Assembly: GCA_950295325.1 (NCBI GenBank)
Contig: OX485805.1
Location: 35,389,501 to 35,453,500, forward strand
DNA from: Polytrichum commune
Taxonomy: Eukaryota > Streptophyta > Polytrichopsida > Polytrichales > Polytrichaceae
Length of the DNA stretch: 64,000 bases
Reading direction: 5' to 3'
How positions within the stretch are numbered: position 1 is the stretch's first letter; the number at the start of each line of letters is the position of its first letter. A program made the position numbers and the translations under genes. Below are positions 24,953 through 36,738 of the stretch, piece after piece. The notes beneath the pieces were generated by a model that saw only the letters and a program-made list of their open reading frames with translations, was not told where the DNA came from and searched no databases.

Positions 24953-27884
24953 ACATCCACATTAAATAAACTGGACCAAAAAAACAATAGGAACAAGTAA
25001 TGTTCAAGTGTGAACGCAAAGTGGTTAGGAAATTTGCTCTTGAAACAGAGAAGTCGACGCATAGTCTCAGACTGTCCTACAGACAGAGCCAATGAAGCAT
25101 TCAGGCTGCAGTGCTCCACAAAAAATGAAGGGAAGTTCTCCATTGGTTCCAGCTATGGTGTGGAATGAAAGTGCATTGCGCAAAAAGGCCACTGATGCGA
25201 AAAAGTATCGAGGATCATAAAGTTCTGGCTACAAATGTTTGGCAGCACACTGAAGTGTCAAGTTCCATCGTCGTTCCACATTGAAACTTTAGCATCTCTC
25301 AGATGCTTGCAGTTGCGATTTGATTTGTTGTGGTTTGCTTCTTCGATGTTGTGTCAGAGCGGGATTTTCAGAGGAGCATGTGTCATGTTTTACCCTGCCT
25401 CGTGCTCCCTTTACGGTAGAGCTCGAGTTGCCATGAGCTTGAACTTTGCAGTTTTCAGGAGCTCGATGTTTGGGGTTGACATGTTTTCATGCAATGCTCA
25501 ACCTCAACAGTTTTGAAGTGTTGTTTGCACTAGGGGTGGTTGTGGTTGTTGTAGTGGTGGATCTGGTAGTGGTTTTTTTGGGTGTTATTTTCATGACAAA
25601 AGCATAATAATAATGCTAATCACCCCAACGATAAACTCTTGCACTCATCAATCTCCTTCTCTGCGTGGTTAATCATCCTTGGGGTGGTTATTTTGCTCAT
25701 GTGGCAGTGCTAGAGAGCTAATCGAGGTCAAGGAAAGGCTAGTTGAGACAACCGCTTTAATAGTGTGAAGACCTCGCCGAGGTTTAATAGAATGAGAGGT
25801 AACAAAAGGAACCCGCAAGGGGTCCGCCAGTCTCAAGCGTCCAATAGACCAACCACTTTAATACTGTGACAACCCAAGGTTGGCAATGATAATATTCACT
25901 TTCATTTTCTCTTGAGCCCATGATCTATACTAGAATGATAGTCCATTGATATATTGTAATTTGAAGACCGATCCCATCATCAACCACAACCACAAGGATT
26001 CATACAAAACAAGTGTGAATGAAAAAAATCACAGGTGTGGTTGATGTGATGGGTAACCACTACCATAATCACAACCACCTTTATAGTGTAAACAACCCTT
26101 GAGCAAGTGTAAAGTGGCTAAGTTGTAAGTGAGATATCAACAGAGAATGTAATTAAATAAGAGCACTTACAATAACCCAAAGAATAGTGAAAGTCTATTT
26201 TCATGGGACCCACAGCTTTGGATTCACAACATTTTTTATCTATCTCCGTGAGCTTATTGTAGTAAGTCCAAACATTGGAATCCATCACGGCGCCATATGG
26301 ACGTTGTTAGCAATAAAAATGTTCAAGTTCTTAAGTTGAAAGCTCAAGTATAAGGTGCACTTGGGTAAACAAGCAAGTGTAAGAGTTGAGCCTCGTTGTG
26401 AATGAGGAGGCTCTTAATCTTTAAGCTCTCAACTTCTCTAGTGTGAAAGGGGCATTCTTGTGCTTGTGCAAATGTGCATGTTTACAAAGCAAACCAAATT
26501 TATATCTTTCTTTCATGCAATGGTCCATTTTAATCTTGAACACTAGATGGAAAAGACCCATAGATGGGATAAGCAAGCTAAAGTGAACCATTCTTGAGCC
26601 TTGCCATGGTTGAATCGTAAGTGGCCAAGAAGTGCGTGAAAGAAACATATTAAATCATTTTTTCCTCACCAAGAGAAAGAAGATGTTGCATTTGGTAAAT
26701 TTGACCAATTGAAAGTTGGAAAATAATATTTACTTTTAAAAGGGACAAACGTACACACATGAATTACGAAACCGACCAAAAAGTGATGGAAGTGACATTA
26801 ACATTTTCGAAAGTAGGTGTAAAGTGGCTTGAAGTGCATTGGTAGAAATGTTTATAAGATTTTCAAAAAAAAAAATGCCCTCAACATTATAAACGAGTTG
26901 TAATATCGAGTAAAGAGAAAGTTGTTGGAAGTGTTCTATGCCTAGAGCTACTATAAGCCCTCACAAACCAACCTTGCAAGTGAACTGAGCAAGGGTGAAC
27001 TGCACAATGTAGCCTACAGATACGATGCAAATTTGGTTTACACACATACATGTAAATCCCCTCCACAAGGAGTAGCACCATATCCATCATCATCACTATC
27101 TAATGGCCTAATTCTTGCTTCGTTGTGTTTGGTATTGATTCAGAATAATCATCTTCCTCGATGAAATTGAATCCTTTGAACTTATTAGTGCAACAACTCA
27201 TATGTCATTTGTGACCAAGAAACAACCTCAACATTTTCCCTCCTAATTTGTGTTTTGCACTACAACCAAATATGTGACATGTGTCCAAGGGCGTTGATAC
27301 AACCACAATAATGTGTAGTTGATGATTATAGTGTGCTTTCTTTGGCTGTATTTGTGAGGGAGAAGGGTGCATGATGAAAAACCATAAACAAATTTAGGAG
27401 TGTTAAAATATGTAACAACAAGGGGAAATCCCCTAAACTTTCCCTAGGGATTTCATTGAATAAAACGTAGATAGAGAAACCTTGGAGGTCAAGGTTCACA
27501 CACACCATGAGACCTCCATAAACAAGGCCTACAAGAGACTCAATAATACAGTAGAACCCAAGCATAGCAGTGAGTTGTCTGCTCACACACTGAAACTTTG
27601 GCAATTGAGAGTATATTGTAATGCTTGGGCCAAAATCGTTGAATGCCCCAAGCACTTAACACTTTAAATGCCCATAGCTACATTAATTTCCACTTTGGAT
27701 TGAACACGAACTCAACCGCTGTAGATACAACACGTGGAAGTTTTCTTTCAAAAAATAATTATTTTGTGTCAAACCAGACAGCGCCCTATAAGTAGTGAAC
27801 TGAAGAGAACGTTGTAATTGCTTCCCCACAACCCTAGTTGCTATGATATGGCATGACAAGCTAGACTGGACACAGCTATGGTAA

Positions 27885-28163
27885 TTAGTCAATAATACAA
27901 AGCTTCGAATCCTTGCAAACACATACACCAATTTCGCAATCCCCACTAAGTTAGAGAAGGCCACACATTTGTCCTCAACAATATAGCAGATCATTGTGCA
28001 ATAAATGTTGCAGTTACTATCCTTGGCGGAGGTCGCAGTGAGACTGCATTTCGGAGGATTCCATGTCTGACAAGGGATTCAATCTGTCAGATTCAGTCAC
28101 AGCCAGGAAAATCGCCGCCATGGTGAAACAGATAACAAATCGATGAAGCACGGTCAGAACCAT
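27885..28163 (-). pseudogene. Broken copy of the secreted cysteine-rich peptide gene
   Basis: The counterpart of the intact gene at 30264-30539. It keeps an ATG at 28163, a hydrophobic start (VICFTMAAIFLAVTES) and, later, the cysteine spacing C-NIY-C-TMI-C and C-EIGV-C-V-C-KDSKL-C before a stop at 27885. Holding that pattern requires two frame changes; the original frame stops about 47 codons in. An alternative is a different gene using introns, but no clear splice sites rescue it. Confidence 0.6.
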
Positions 28164-28261
28164 TCTCGATCAACAACCTGTAATGATCAGTGGCCAGTAG
28201 CTGGAGACTGGAGCAGAATTTAGAGCTTGCACAGATTGATATACACTATGCAAGTACCAAC

Positions 28262-28493
28262 CTGAACCTATGATCGGGGAGAACCAGCAGTTAGTTGCAG
28301 ATGAACCGGTTGAGTTTGAGAAATAACGGGTTGAAGTTCAAGACTGCAGGAACATTACCGATCATTTCAGAGGAATTTATAGAATATACCTCAATTTAAT
28401 AAAGGAAACCTGAAAGATGTCAACATGTAACCAGTTGGACTTGCAAACACTAGGATCTCAACTGATTATGCCCAAAAATTTCCCCGATCACTG
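28262..28493 (+). mobile_element. hAT-like MITE, copy 3, with preserved empty site
   Basis: 232 bp flanked by GTACCAAC on both sides (28254-28261 and 28494-28501). The right end is CACTG and the inner inverted pair is TGATCGGGGA / TCCCCGATCA. The right-hand segmental unit has the uninterrupted sequence GTAGGTACAAACACAAATCC at about 30613, which is the pre-insertion site. The insertion is therefore younger than the segmental duplication. Confidence 0.88.
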
Positions 28494-28720
28494 GTACCAA
28501 CACAGAAATCCTGCATGTAGAAGCTGTTGGACAAGGTCCGGATTTATACTCTTGTGGGTGGGTTCAATCAGGGCTCGACATGATGATACCACTTGCAGTT
28601 GTCAAAGACAAATTAACAAAACCATATTCCGCTTTTCGCCATACCCAATCAACATGAATAAAAGTATTCTGTACTCGTCAAATGGCCACATTCATCTGTC
28701 ATACAGCCAGGCATCACAAG

Positions 28721-28962
28721 TTGTGAACTTGGAGACCTGATTGCTAGTTATGGATGGGCCGGTTGAGTATGAGATTAAACAACCAGAGTCAAGCTCAAAA
28801 CTTTAAAACTTAAGGCAAAATGATTCGCCAATCGTTTTAAAGGAATATATAGAATATACCTTAAATTACTGAAAGAAGTTCAAAAGACATCAACATGTAA
28901 CCAATTGGACTTGGAGACACTTGGATCTCAACGGATTGTGCCCAAAGTTTCCCCTCACACTG
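28721..28962 (+). mobile_element. hAT-like MITE, copy 4 (family M1)
   Basis: 242 bp flanked by ATCACAAG and ATCACAAA (28713-28720, 28963-28970), seven of eight matching. The interior follows copies 2 and 3 (GGCCGGTTGAGTATGAGATT, then CAACATGTAACCAATTGGAC). The left end is more diverged than in the others. Confidence 0.8.
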
Positions 28963-29682
28963 ATCACAAACACCCTACCTTTGACTTAGACTGAAGTGAG
29001 TCAAATTTCCACCAAATATTCTACCGGGGATGAAGACGTGAGATCCCTAGCAGGATCTAGCTCTATTTTGAAATATGTGTAACATACATGCCATGAAGAT
29101 AAAAATAATAAACCTCCTGACATATCAAAAGCAAGCTAAAGTACATGTGGAATGGAAATGTTTAGTTTCCTGTATATACCCATGCTTCACAGAGGGAAAG
29201 AATAACTCTGCACTGGACATCCACTGACAAAGGCATACATGTTGCCATAGATCAATCCATGACCAGTTTTGAAGGTTTTTTCTAAGAGAAATGTGACATG
29301 ATGAGGAAATTGTACCACTGAGCTGATGAACGATTGTCACTTACGTGAGTGCTCTCTAGACATTCTCAGGTAGTATAAACTTATCTGAGTAGAGCAACTC
29401 ATCAAGTTTCACGCCCATCCTCATGGCATCTATGAATACCTTGCTCTGTCTGCACTTTGTCTGTGTTGAAAAGCTATCAGACGAGACCTACAAAACCAGC
29501 AGCACTGGCCTGCTTCACCCAAAACAGTTGGACCTATACATGCTCAAAGGTTCTGACAGCTTAAAGGGATCCTTTTAAAATCACTGTTAGGGTTTAAACA
29601 AAGTGTAACTGGTTGCCAGAAAGTGTATCTCCCAAGAAAGTGTACTCTAGAAAGTACCAGAGCGCAGATAACCATAATAGAT

Positions 29683-29786
29683 CTAAATCTCCATCCTGAT
29701 TTGAACTGGTCCCCTGCCACACATTGCAATTGTTTTGAGAAACTATTGGTCGGGAAATTGAACCTGCCTTCCACAGGAGTTATTAA
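29683..29786 (-). pseudogene. Fragment of TXNDC9-like last exon
   Basis: On the minus strand, GTGGAAGGCAGGTT and ACCAGTTCAAATCAGGATGG match the last coding exon of the gene at 31808-33870. A one-base insertion after AAT shifts the frame, and the acidic C-terminus is lost. It marks the boundary of the duplicated segment inside that gene. Confidence 0.8.
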
Positions 29787-30263
29787 AACTGTAAAGTTGC
29801 AAACATTCAAAACTTATTAACAAGTTATATCTTGTGAGGACAAAGTTCTTGGGAGTGTTCTATGTTTATATCTGTGAGGCCCTCACAAACCATCTGCAGG
29901 TGAAGCAAAAGCAAGGTTGGACCACAGGTAGCCTAGAGATGGGATGCAATTTAGATTTACAAAGACAAGTAGGAGTAAAAAAATCTGTGCCAACTCAAGA
30001 AGAAACCTCCAAAACTTCCCCTGGGGTTTTATTGATTACAAGATATATAGAGAGACCTTGGAGGTCAAGCTTCAGACACCACCATGGGATCTTCAGCGAT
30101 GAGGCCTACAAGAGACTCGGTATTGTAGAATCCAAGCAGAGTAGTAGTGAGCTGTCCATTCACACACTGAATGGCTCTGGCCATTGAGATCAGGGTTGTA
30201 ACGCTAGGCCAGAATCTAGTACCTATGTTATAGTGTGACAAGCTCTGGATGCAGCCAACATGA

Positions 30264-30539
30264 TTAAAGAATACAAGGCTGCAGATTCTGGCAGTCACAC
30301 TGAGCCCCACCTCCAACTACAAAGACACAGGAACCGCCAGAGCCCTTCTCACATCCGGGCCCAACAGAATGGCAGGATGTGCAATAGTTGTTGCATGCAG
30401 TATTGTCTGGTATTGGCAAACATGCTGGAGGTGAGCTTGTGTTGGGGCATGATAACACTTGTGCAGATGCAGTTGTTGCCAGGAAAATCATCGCCAGACT
30501 GAAGCAGATAAGAATCAATGAAGGGCGGTGTGATGCCAT
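30264..30539 (-). CDS. Small secreted cysteine-rich peptide (unrecognised family)
   Basis: A 91-residue frame from ATG at 30539 to TAA at 30264. The first 26 residues form a clear signal peptide: basic start, hydrophobic core (LILICFSLAMIFLA), then small residues ending ASA before Gln. The mature part of about 65 residues has ten cysteines spaced C-x8-C-x8-C-x3-C-x2-C-x6-C-x7-C-x9-C-x-C-x5-C, with a Gly-rich segment between the seventh and eighth. An even number of cysteines suggests five disulfides in a secreted peptide. I do not recognise it as a thionin, defensin, snakin or lipid-transfer protein. Secreted peptides of this kind often act in defence or signalling, but that is only an analogy. 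A broken paralogue at 27885-28163 keeps part of the cysteine pattern, which supports real coding history. Confidence 0.65.
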   Translation of the reverse strand: MASHRPSLILICFSLAMIFLATTASAQVLSCPNTSSPPACLPIPDNTACNNYCTSCHSVGPGCEKGSGGSCVFVVGGGAQCDCQNLQPCIL

Positions 30540-30633
30540 TCTCAAAAGCCTGTAAACAGAGGCTGGTAGCTGGAGACTGGAGTAGATAGAGCTTGCACAG
30601 ATTGCACACCCTGTAGGTACAAACACAAATCCT

Positions 30634-31070
30634 GCATGTAGAAGCTGTAGGATGAGGTCCAGTTTTATACTCATGTGCATGGTTTTAAGGGCTCTCTGTG
30701 TCACTTGCAGTTGGCAAAGGCGAAAAAAAAAACCCATATTATGCTTTTCACCATAGCCGACAGGAATACAGCATTCTATGCTGGCCAGTGGCCACGTTCA
30801 TCTGTCACCCCTGAAAGGAAGAGTAAGTGAGAACCCAGTTATGCAGCCAAGCATGTAAAAGCTGTAGGATAAAGTCCAGTTTTATACTCATATGCATGGC
30901 TTTAAGGGCTCTAGGTGTCACTTGCAGTTGGCAAAGGCAAAAAAAAAAAACCCATGTTATGCTTTTCGCCATAGCCGACAGGAATAAAGTATTCTATGCT
31001 GGCCAGTGGCCACGTTCATCTGTCACCCCCTGAAAGGAAGAGTAAGTGAGAACCCAGCTATGCAGCCAAG
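30634..31070. repeat. Tandem duplication upstream of the peptide gene
   Basis: Two 217-bp units start at GCATGTAGAAGCTGTAGGAT (30634) and GCATGTAAAAGCTGTAGGAT (30851). They are highly similar throughout, including an A-tract, CATAGCCGACAGGAATA and GGCCACGTTCATCTGTCACC. A third, older version lies in the left segmental unit at about 28514-28720. Confidence 0.95.
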
Positions 31071-31807
31071 CATCGCAACCCCACATTGTCAAGCTTATCA
31101 ACTTCAATTGAAGTGGATCCTATTTCCACCACTCTGTCTGGGATGCAGACACAGGATCCCCAGCAGGGGCCAAAAGATGATATCGCCTAGCTCTATTTTG
31201 GATCTGTGTGAGTAACTTACATGCCATGTCAAATCAAGAGCAGCTGAAGTACATGGTGAATGAACAAAGTATGCTTCCTACTGACACAATGCCCAGGTTC
31301 ACAAATGGAAAGAATACTCTGAAGTGGACATCCACTGAGGAAGATGTTGTCATGCATCCATGACAAGTTTTGGAGATTTTTTAAATGCAGCGTGACTTGA
31401 AGAGAGAATCATACCACCAAGCTGCTGACGATGCCACTTGTGTGAGTGCTCTCTAGCCATTGTCAGATAGTATAAAATCTGAGAAGAGCAACTCAAGTTT
31501 CATACCCATCCTAATGGCATCCACGAATGCCTTGCTCCTATACTGCTTCATCTGCACCCTGCTCTGTCTGCACTTTGTCTACGTTGAAAAGATATTGGGC
31601 AAAACTTACATGTACCAGCAGGACCGGCCTGCTGCACCCAAATCAGTTGATATGTGCACTGATAGTCTCTGACGGTTAGAAAGGATCCTTTCAAGATCAC
31701 TATTAGAGTTGGAACAGAGTATAGCTCATTGCCAGAAATTATATCCCGCAATAAATTGTACACTAGAAGTACCAGAGTGCGGATAACCAAATAAGATCTC
31801 AATATAG

Positions 31808-33870
31808 CTAATCCTCATCATCCGAATTTCCATCCTGATTTGAACTGGTCCCTTGCCGCACACTGCGTTTGTTTTGAGGGACTGTTGGTCGGGCATTAAA
31901 CCTGCCTTCCACCCCTTGGATGACCAAGGACTTGGCCAGACGGTCCTCCAGTTCCTCTGTGCTGAAGTCATCAGTACCTCCAAGTTCATCAAACCCCACC
32001 TGTGATATGGGCTCACCATACATGTCATTACATGAGTACAAGCTAACAAAAACAATGGTATAATTCTGTCTTAGATAACAGACTCAACCTGCCTGCAGTA
32101 CAGGTCAATATAACAAGGTTTGTAAATAATCCCTCTGTTCATCGTATAAAGAGCAGAAAAAAGATGGCCAACGTTTGTATTCCAGTTCTGCAGGTTGCTA
32201 ACTTGCATGCTGGACCCAAATCCTTCTAGCACTTTTACCACAAATTGATACTCTGTGCCTCAAGTATGCAACAGTACCTCTAGACTAACATTATAGGATA
32301 CCAGCACCCCACCAAGTGGAAATAAGGAACACACTTGATCAAGAATCAAAGAATCATGAAGCATAACCACACCATTTCCACAAATGTCACAATGAGTACA
32401 AGTTACACCAAAAGAGACCGTACCACATAATCTTCCACTTTGCCTTTTAAGACAAGTGCAAGTGTTGGCAGCATGAAAATTTTCAGCCTCTCGGTAAGGA
32501 ATGGGCTCTTTTCAGCATTGATTTTCAAAAATCTTGTTTCCAGATGCTGTTTGGCAAGGATAGCCAAGTGCTTATCCATAACCTGCACCAGGAAATGCCA
32601 GCATTGTCAGACATTGCCAAGAGGACGGAAATGAAACAAAAACAAGCTCTCAAGTGCAGTTACCACCTCTGAGACTGTCAAAGAAAACCTTACAATCCGA
32701 TCCACAATAAACCAGACCGGGTATGTCTTTGAGAAGGTAGTCAAACCATCGATAGTCCATGCTCAATAGCTCCAACCTCATACCTATCTCCAAGATGTAA
32801 GGCCATGTAAGAAGAAAATGGCTACAGGCATGATTCGGACTTGCTAATCATCTTATACAAATTGCGACGTGTTTCACATCCTAGAAGAAGTGGGTGCAGA
32901 GAGAAAAGTGTTCGATTAAGACCTGCTTATGATACAGGCAGCACTCAATCGCCAGGATGAAAATGGTGAGGACAAAGAAACCACACCTTAAGGTATGCAT
33001 AACCAATTGCTTTGCTTAACCAGACATCTATATTTAAGTGATGTGTGGTTAGATGTGGATCTAGGAACAGACACCAAAAATGCAACATGTATTTCAAAGA
33101 TATTGACTACGTGCCCAAAATATGTCAACCATTCTATGCTCAAAAGTCAACAGAATTGGGGGCACCTATATGACCGTTTAATAGCTCAAGAATGTTCACT
33201 TTGATAATGAATGAAATATTCATATGAGCTCCAAACATTATGAGGACAATGGCTACGAACACAATTTCGAGTTGGCAATCATCTCGCACACAATTTCGTA
33301 TTGGCAATCATCTCGCACTAATTGCGTGTTTCGCATCCCGCAAGAAGGGTGCAGAGCTAAAAGTGTCCACTGAGGCCCGCTTACCTTACATGGCCAATTT
33401 TCCCGATAAAAATGGCAGATCACACGGTCGCTTAACTTCACCTTGGCAAAAAACTCCTTCTCATTGAAAATTTCCTGGTACTCGCCATGGCCCTGTGCCA
33501 ACCATTGTTGGCGCATAGTCGCCTGCTTCTTCAGCTGCTGCATTCTCCGCTCACGCAACCTCTCAAGATCGTCATCCCCTAGTTTGTCAAGCTTCGCTAT
33601 CTCATCATCTAGTTGATCCTCTACAGCTTTTGCTACGGTTGCCAAGCTCTCTTCCAGCACCTGGCCACACAACAGAAACAAACATCGTTACAAAAAAGAA
33701 GAATAGCACTGCAATACATACACTGAGGAGAGAGGATGCACACATATTCTCCCTTTGCAAAGAAAAATTACTTAACTATCTGCCTGGGGAGCCAAAAACT
33801 ATGAGAAAAAAATATCCACAATCTACAGCATGTTACGCACCTTCTGAACGGCAGCAGGAGGGGCGGCCAT
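31808..33870 (-). CDS. Thioredoxin-domain protein 9 (TXNDC9)/phosducin-like
   Basis: Four minus-strand exons, 33841-33870, 33385-33660, 32424-32582 and 31808-31999, all phase 0, give 218 residues (human TXNDC9 is 226). Residues 1-10 are MAAPPAAVQK. About 11-65 are a charged coiled coil with the family's DDEIAKLDKL and LERLRERRMQQLKK stretches. Next come HGEYQEI and a thioredoxin-like fold of about 67-170 with VICHFYR, MDKHLAILAKQHLETRFLKI and PTLALVLKGKVEDYVVGFDE. The CxxC redox pair is absent; one Cys (PCK, residue 101) remains, as in this family. TXNDC9 binds the CCT chaperonin and helps tubulin and actin folding in the cytosol. The C-terminus is acidic (DDED). Its last exon has been partly duplicated to 29683-29786. 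Confidence 0.93.
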
Positions 33871-35904
33871 GGCGAGAAGAAAATTCAGCAGCGGTTACGA
33901 AACTCCAGTTGCATCACAAACTGTGCAAACAGACCCTGCAATGAGACGACACATTAGGGTTTCCATGATTTCGCGTTTAGTCCTCCGAAATGCAAGCTGG
34001 GCAGGGCAGCCAAAGATTTTGCGTGCCTCCTGCCCGCAGCATTACCAAAATCCCAACCACACTAATTTTTGGCTCAACTCAAGCAGGTTAGACCTATTCT
34101 TTCAATTAGTGTGGATTACTATTTGGAAATACACTGTACTGTAGAGGTTTGTGCACCAGACTTAGCTAATAAGTCTAATTAGTCCCATTCTCCTTTTGGC
34201 TTCCCGGACTTTAAATTAAATTAAATTTCAATTCAATTCAATTCAATTCAATAAGTTGTTTATAATTTTGCACTTATATCTAAACTACTTTTTATATGCA
34301 ATTGAGGATGAAAATGGTCATTCTTAGGCTTGGATGATCTTTTTCCATGATCATAATCTAGTACATGTTGTATTGATTGTCAACTTTTAAAGGTGTCTTA
34401 TGTGTTTATTTTCATATTCTAGTTTGCAGTTCTCTCAGTTGGCAATTCAAAAGCATCAATCTTATTTTAGTATGTAGAGGACACATGTGCCATCCAGGTC
34501 CGTTGCACCCATGCATATGAATTATTGTCCATGGCCATCATTACATCATTTGTTCCACATGTTGTCATTGTCAAATGACTATTTTTTTGGAGAACAGTTG
34601 CATCGCATTACCCATCCAATCATTGTTTAACCTTTCTCAAATGTGTAGTAAAGTAGATGGGTCTACAGTGATTTGTTTATTTCAACTAGCCCACTTCTCT
34701 TAAGATATGAAACACGAGATCAATACAAGATGATTAACAAATTCAAATGGAGATTGTAGCCTTTTATCTCATATATTTGGAGCTCATATGAATATCTTAT
34801 CATATGAATCAAAAGACTTATATGACTCATTATATAGTCATATAGGTCCCCCAATTATGTTGACCACAGTGAGCTTGAAATAATTAACGTATTTTGAACA
34901 CATGATCCAATCCCTTTTAAACACATAACACCTTTTGGGTGTTTATTCTTGGATTTGCACCTAACAACCACACACCACTCAAATATAGGTGTGCCTAGTT
35001 ATGTCTACAGTCTATCCTCCATGTATATTGCAACACTTGATTATATGACACCTTGACTATCTAAGGCATCTCCCATCTACCGAACTTGTCAGTGTTGATT
35101 CACCTCCATACTATGACAATCACACTCGTCATACAAATTTTTTTAGGCCCAATTTGTTATATAATAAATGTCGTTAATGTGCATAAATGGTGGAACACAC
35201 AAATATTTCAAGGTTTATGTGTGATCAGTACTTTGGAACAAGTAGGGGGACATTAGGGAACATTGTGAGCACTAGGGAACCTTGGGGAACGTTGTGAGCA
35301 TATTTCTTCCATACAAATGTTCTTTCACACTTATGTATCTTCATTATGTAGGTATACAAAATGACATTTTAGTGAGAATATACCATTTGAATGTCCGACA
35401 CTTTCTTGTATGATCAAACATGTCTGAACAAGCAACTTAGTTCTAGGGGTGTTTTGCCCTATTATTATCATGCACACGTGGCTAACTTTAATCGGTTATC
35501 CGACCGAGGCCAAACTTTGGCTCATTTTATAGATTGCTTTAGTCAATACTCACTTAACTTACAATTGAACTCCACTTGAAAAGTGAATTACTAACATGAT
35601 TTTAGAATCACAACAAATGTGTGGGTAGTACTGGCTGCCAAACTATGGCCCATTTCAAAGACCACCCCTAGGTCTCTTCCCTCATGCCAAAGCCAAATAG
35701 AGAGGGAGAATAGTACCTTTAGATCACCATCCCCACACCCCAATGTCCTTTTTGAAGTCATCATTTCCTAGATTTGAGAACAATGTTGTAGAGTTCCTGG
35801 ACAGTGAAGCGGAATCTACGAAAACGTAAGATTGAGCACGAAAAATCTACCAAGTGGTCCACGGAGACGGTGTGAGGGGGAGCGAGCAGGAGAAGTGTGG
35901 GGCT
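33871..35904. other. Spacer with a dispersed repeat
   Basis: About 2 kb with no supportable gene. It contains a short AATTC tandem tract near 34228-34250, a copy of dispersed repeat D2 (about 34640-35010) and a local repeat of GGGGAACRTTGTGAGCA at about 35245-35300. Confidence 0.5.
34640..35010 (+). repeat. Dispersed repeat family D2, copy 3
   Basis: Shares AAAGTAGATGGGTCTACA, GAGCTCATATGAATATCTTA, GTCATATAGGTCCCCC and CACCACTCAAATATAGGTGT with the copies at 7855, 9947 and 56800. Non-coding. Confidence 0.65.
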
Positions 35905-36111
35905 ATGGCGTCCACCTTCGAAGAGATGACAGAGGGATCAGTTCCACAAGGGGCGCAACAGTGCAAGCAGCCGCAATTGATTGCAAGTTCAGTACCTAGT
36001 AAGGTGGTTGACATGATCATTAATTCTTTAGACCAGTTTCGTGTGAACATTGCGTGCAAATCTCAACACCGTCTTCGGAGAGCCTCAATTGACAGCATGT
36101 GGCCTCCTTGA
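35905..36111 (+). CDS. Hypothetical 68-residue frame ahead of the transposase-derived gene
   Basis: An ATG at 35905 opens a 68-residue frame beginning MASTFEEMTEGSVPQ and ending MWPP, followed six bases later by a strong splice donor (CCG/GTAAGG at 36117). I recognise no domain. It may be an upstream frame in a 5' exon of the gene at 36739, a small separate protein or chance. Position and donor are the only support. Confidence 0.25.
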   Translation: MASTFEEMTEGSVPQGAQQCKQPQLIASSVPSKVVDMIINSLDQFRVNIACKSQHRLRRASIDSMWPP

Positions 36112-36170
36112 TCCCGGTAAGGCAAGCGTGATGCTTCTTTTTCGTATAACATGTTGCTCTCGTTGCTAAA

Positions 36171-36726
36171 GATACGTGTGATTCGTTGTGAATAGATTCA
36201 CAAACGGTTTCTCGACGGATGAATAGCTATTAAGAGATTGTGTAGTGCAACCAAGAAAATTTGTCTGTGCTCGGTCGTTCACTGTGATAAGTTAGGTTAT
36301 AGGTATGTCTGTGATATCTGTGCTTATGTGATGTGAATAGAGACTCCAACTGTGATGGTAAGGTTACGTGTGAGTCGTTGTGAATAATATCAAAAGCAAT
36401 TTCTTGGCAGCTATACAGCTATTAAGAAATTGCGTAGTGCAACAAAGAAAGTGTGTCTGTGCTCCGTTGATCATCTGTGATAAGTTGGTCTGTCTATGAT
36501 ACCTGTGCTTATGTGATGTGAATAGCGACTCTTAGCTTTGATGGTAAGGTTACGTGTGAGTCGTTGTGGATAATTTCACCAGCACTTTCTCGGCAGATAT
36601 ACAGCTATGAAGAAATTATGTGGTGCAACTAGAAAATGTGTCTGTGCTCGGTTCGTCATCATCTGTGATGGGTTAGGCATGTCTGTGATTATGTCCGTGT
36701 TCATGTGATGTGAATAGAGACTCCCC
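36171..36726. repeat. Triple ~190-bp tandem repeat ahead of the transposase-derived gene
   Basis: Three units start with GATACGTGTGATTCGTTGTG, TTACGTGTGAGTCGTTGTGA and TTACGTGTGAGTCGTTGTGG at about 36171, 36364 and 36550. Each ends with TTATGTGATGTGAATAG or a close variant. The last unit stops 13 bases before the start codon, so the array occupies the leader or promoter. Confidence 0.95.
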
Positions 36727-36738
36727 AAGGCGACCAAA

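Larger units (their letters stand above)
21891..26924. other. Spacer, beta-amylase upstream region and beyond
   Basis: About 5 kb without a supportable gene. Near the left end are short CTC and GA/CT simple repeats (22006-22027, 22150-22175) beside the presumed beta-amylase promoter. It also contains a transposable element (24387-24617) and a GATA tract (24926-24952). Short open frames have neither family similarity nor coding-like composition. Confidence 0.5.
26925..29812. repeat. Segmental duplication, left unit (degraded)
   Basis: Aligns in the same order with 29850-31930. The shared blocks are the GTGTTCTATG...CCCTCACAAACC region, the CCTTGGAGGTCAAG block, the AGGCCTACAAGAGACTC block, the cysteine-rich peptide gene, its upstream region (CCTGCATGTAGAAGCTGT) and the 3' end of the TXNDC9-like gene. 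This unit carries a broken peptide gene and two M1 insertions that the right unit lacks. The outer edges are approximate. Confidence 0.8.
29850..31930. repeat. Segmental duplication, right unit
   Basis: Contains the intact cysteine-rich peptide gene, its upstream region (itself duplicated at 30634-31070), and ends within the last coding exon of the TXNDC9-like gene. It lacks the two transposable elements present in the left unit and so better represents the ancestral arrangement. Confidence 0.8.
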
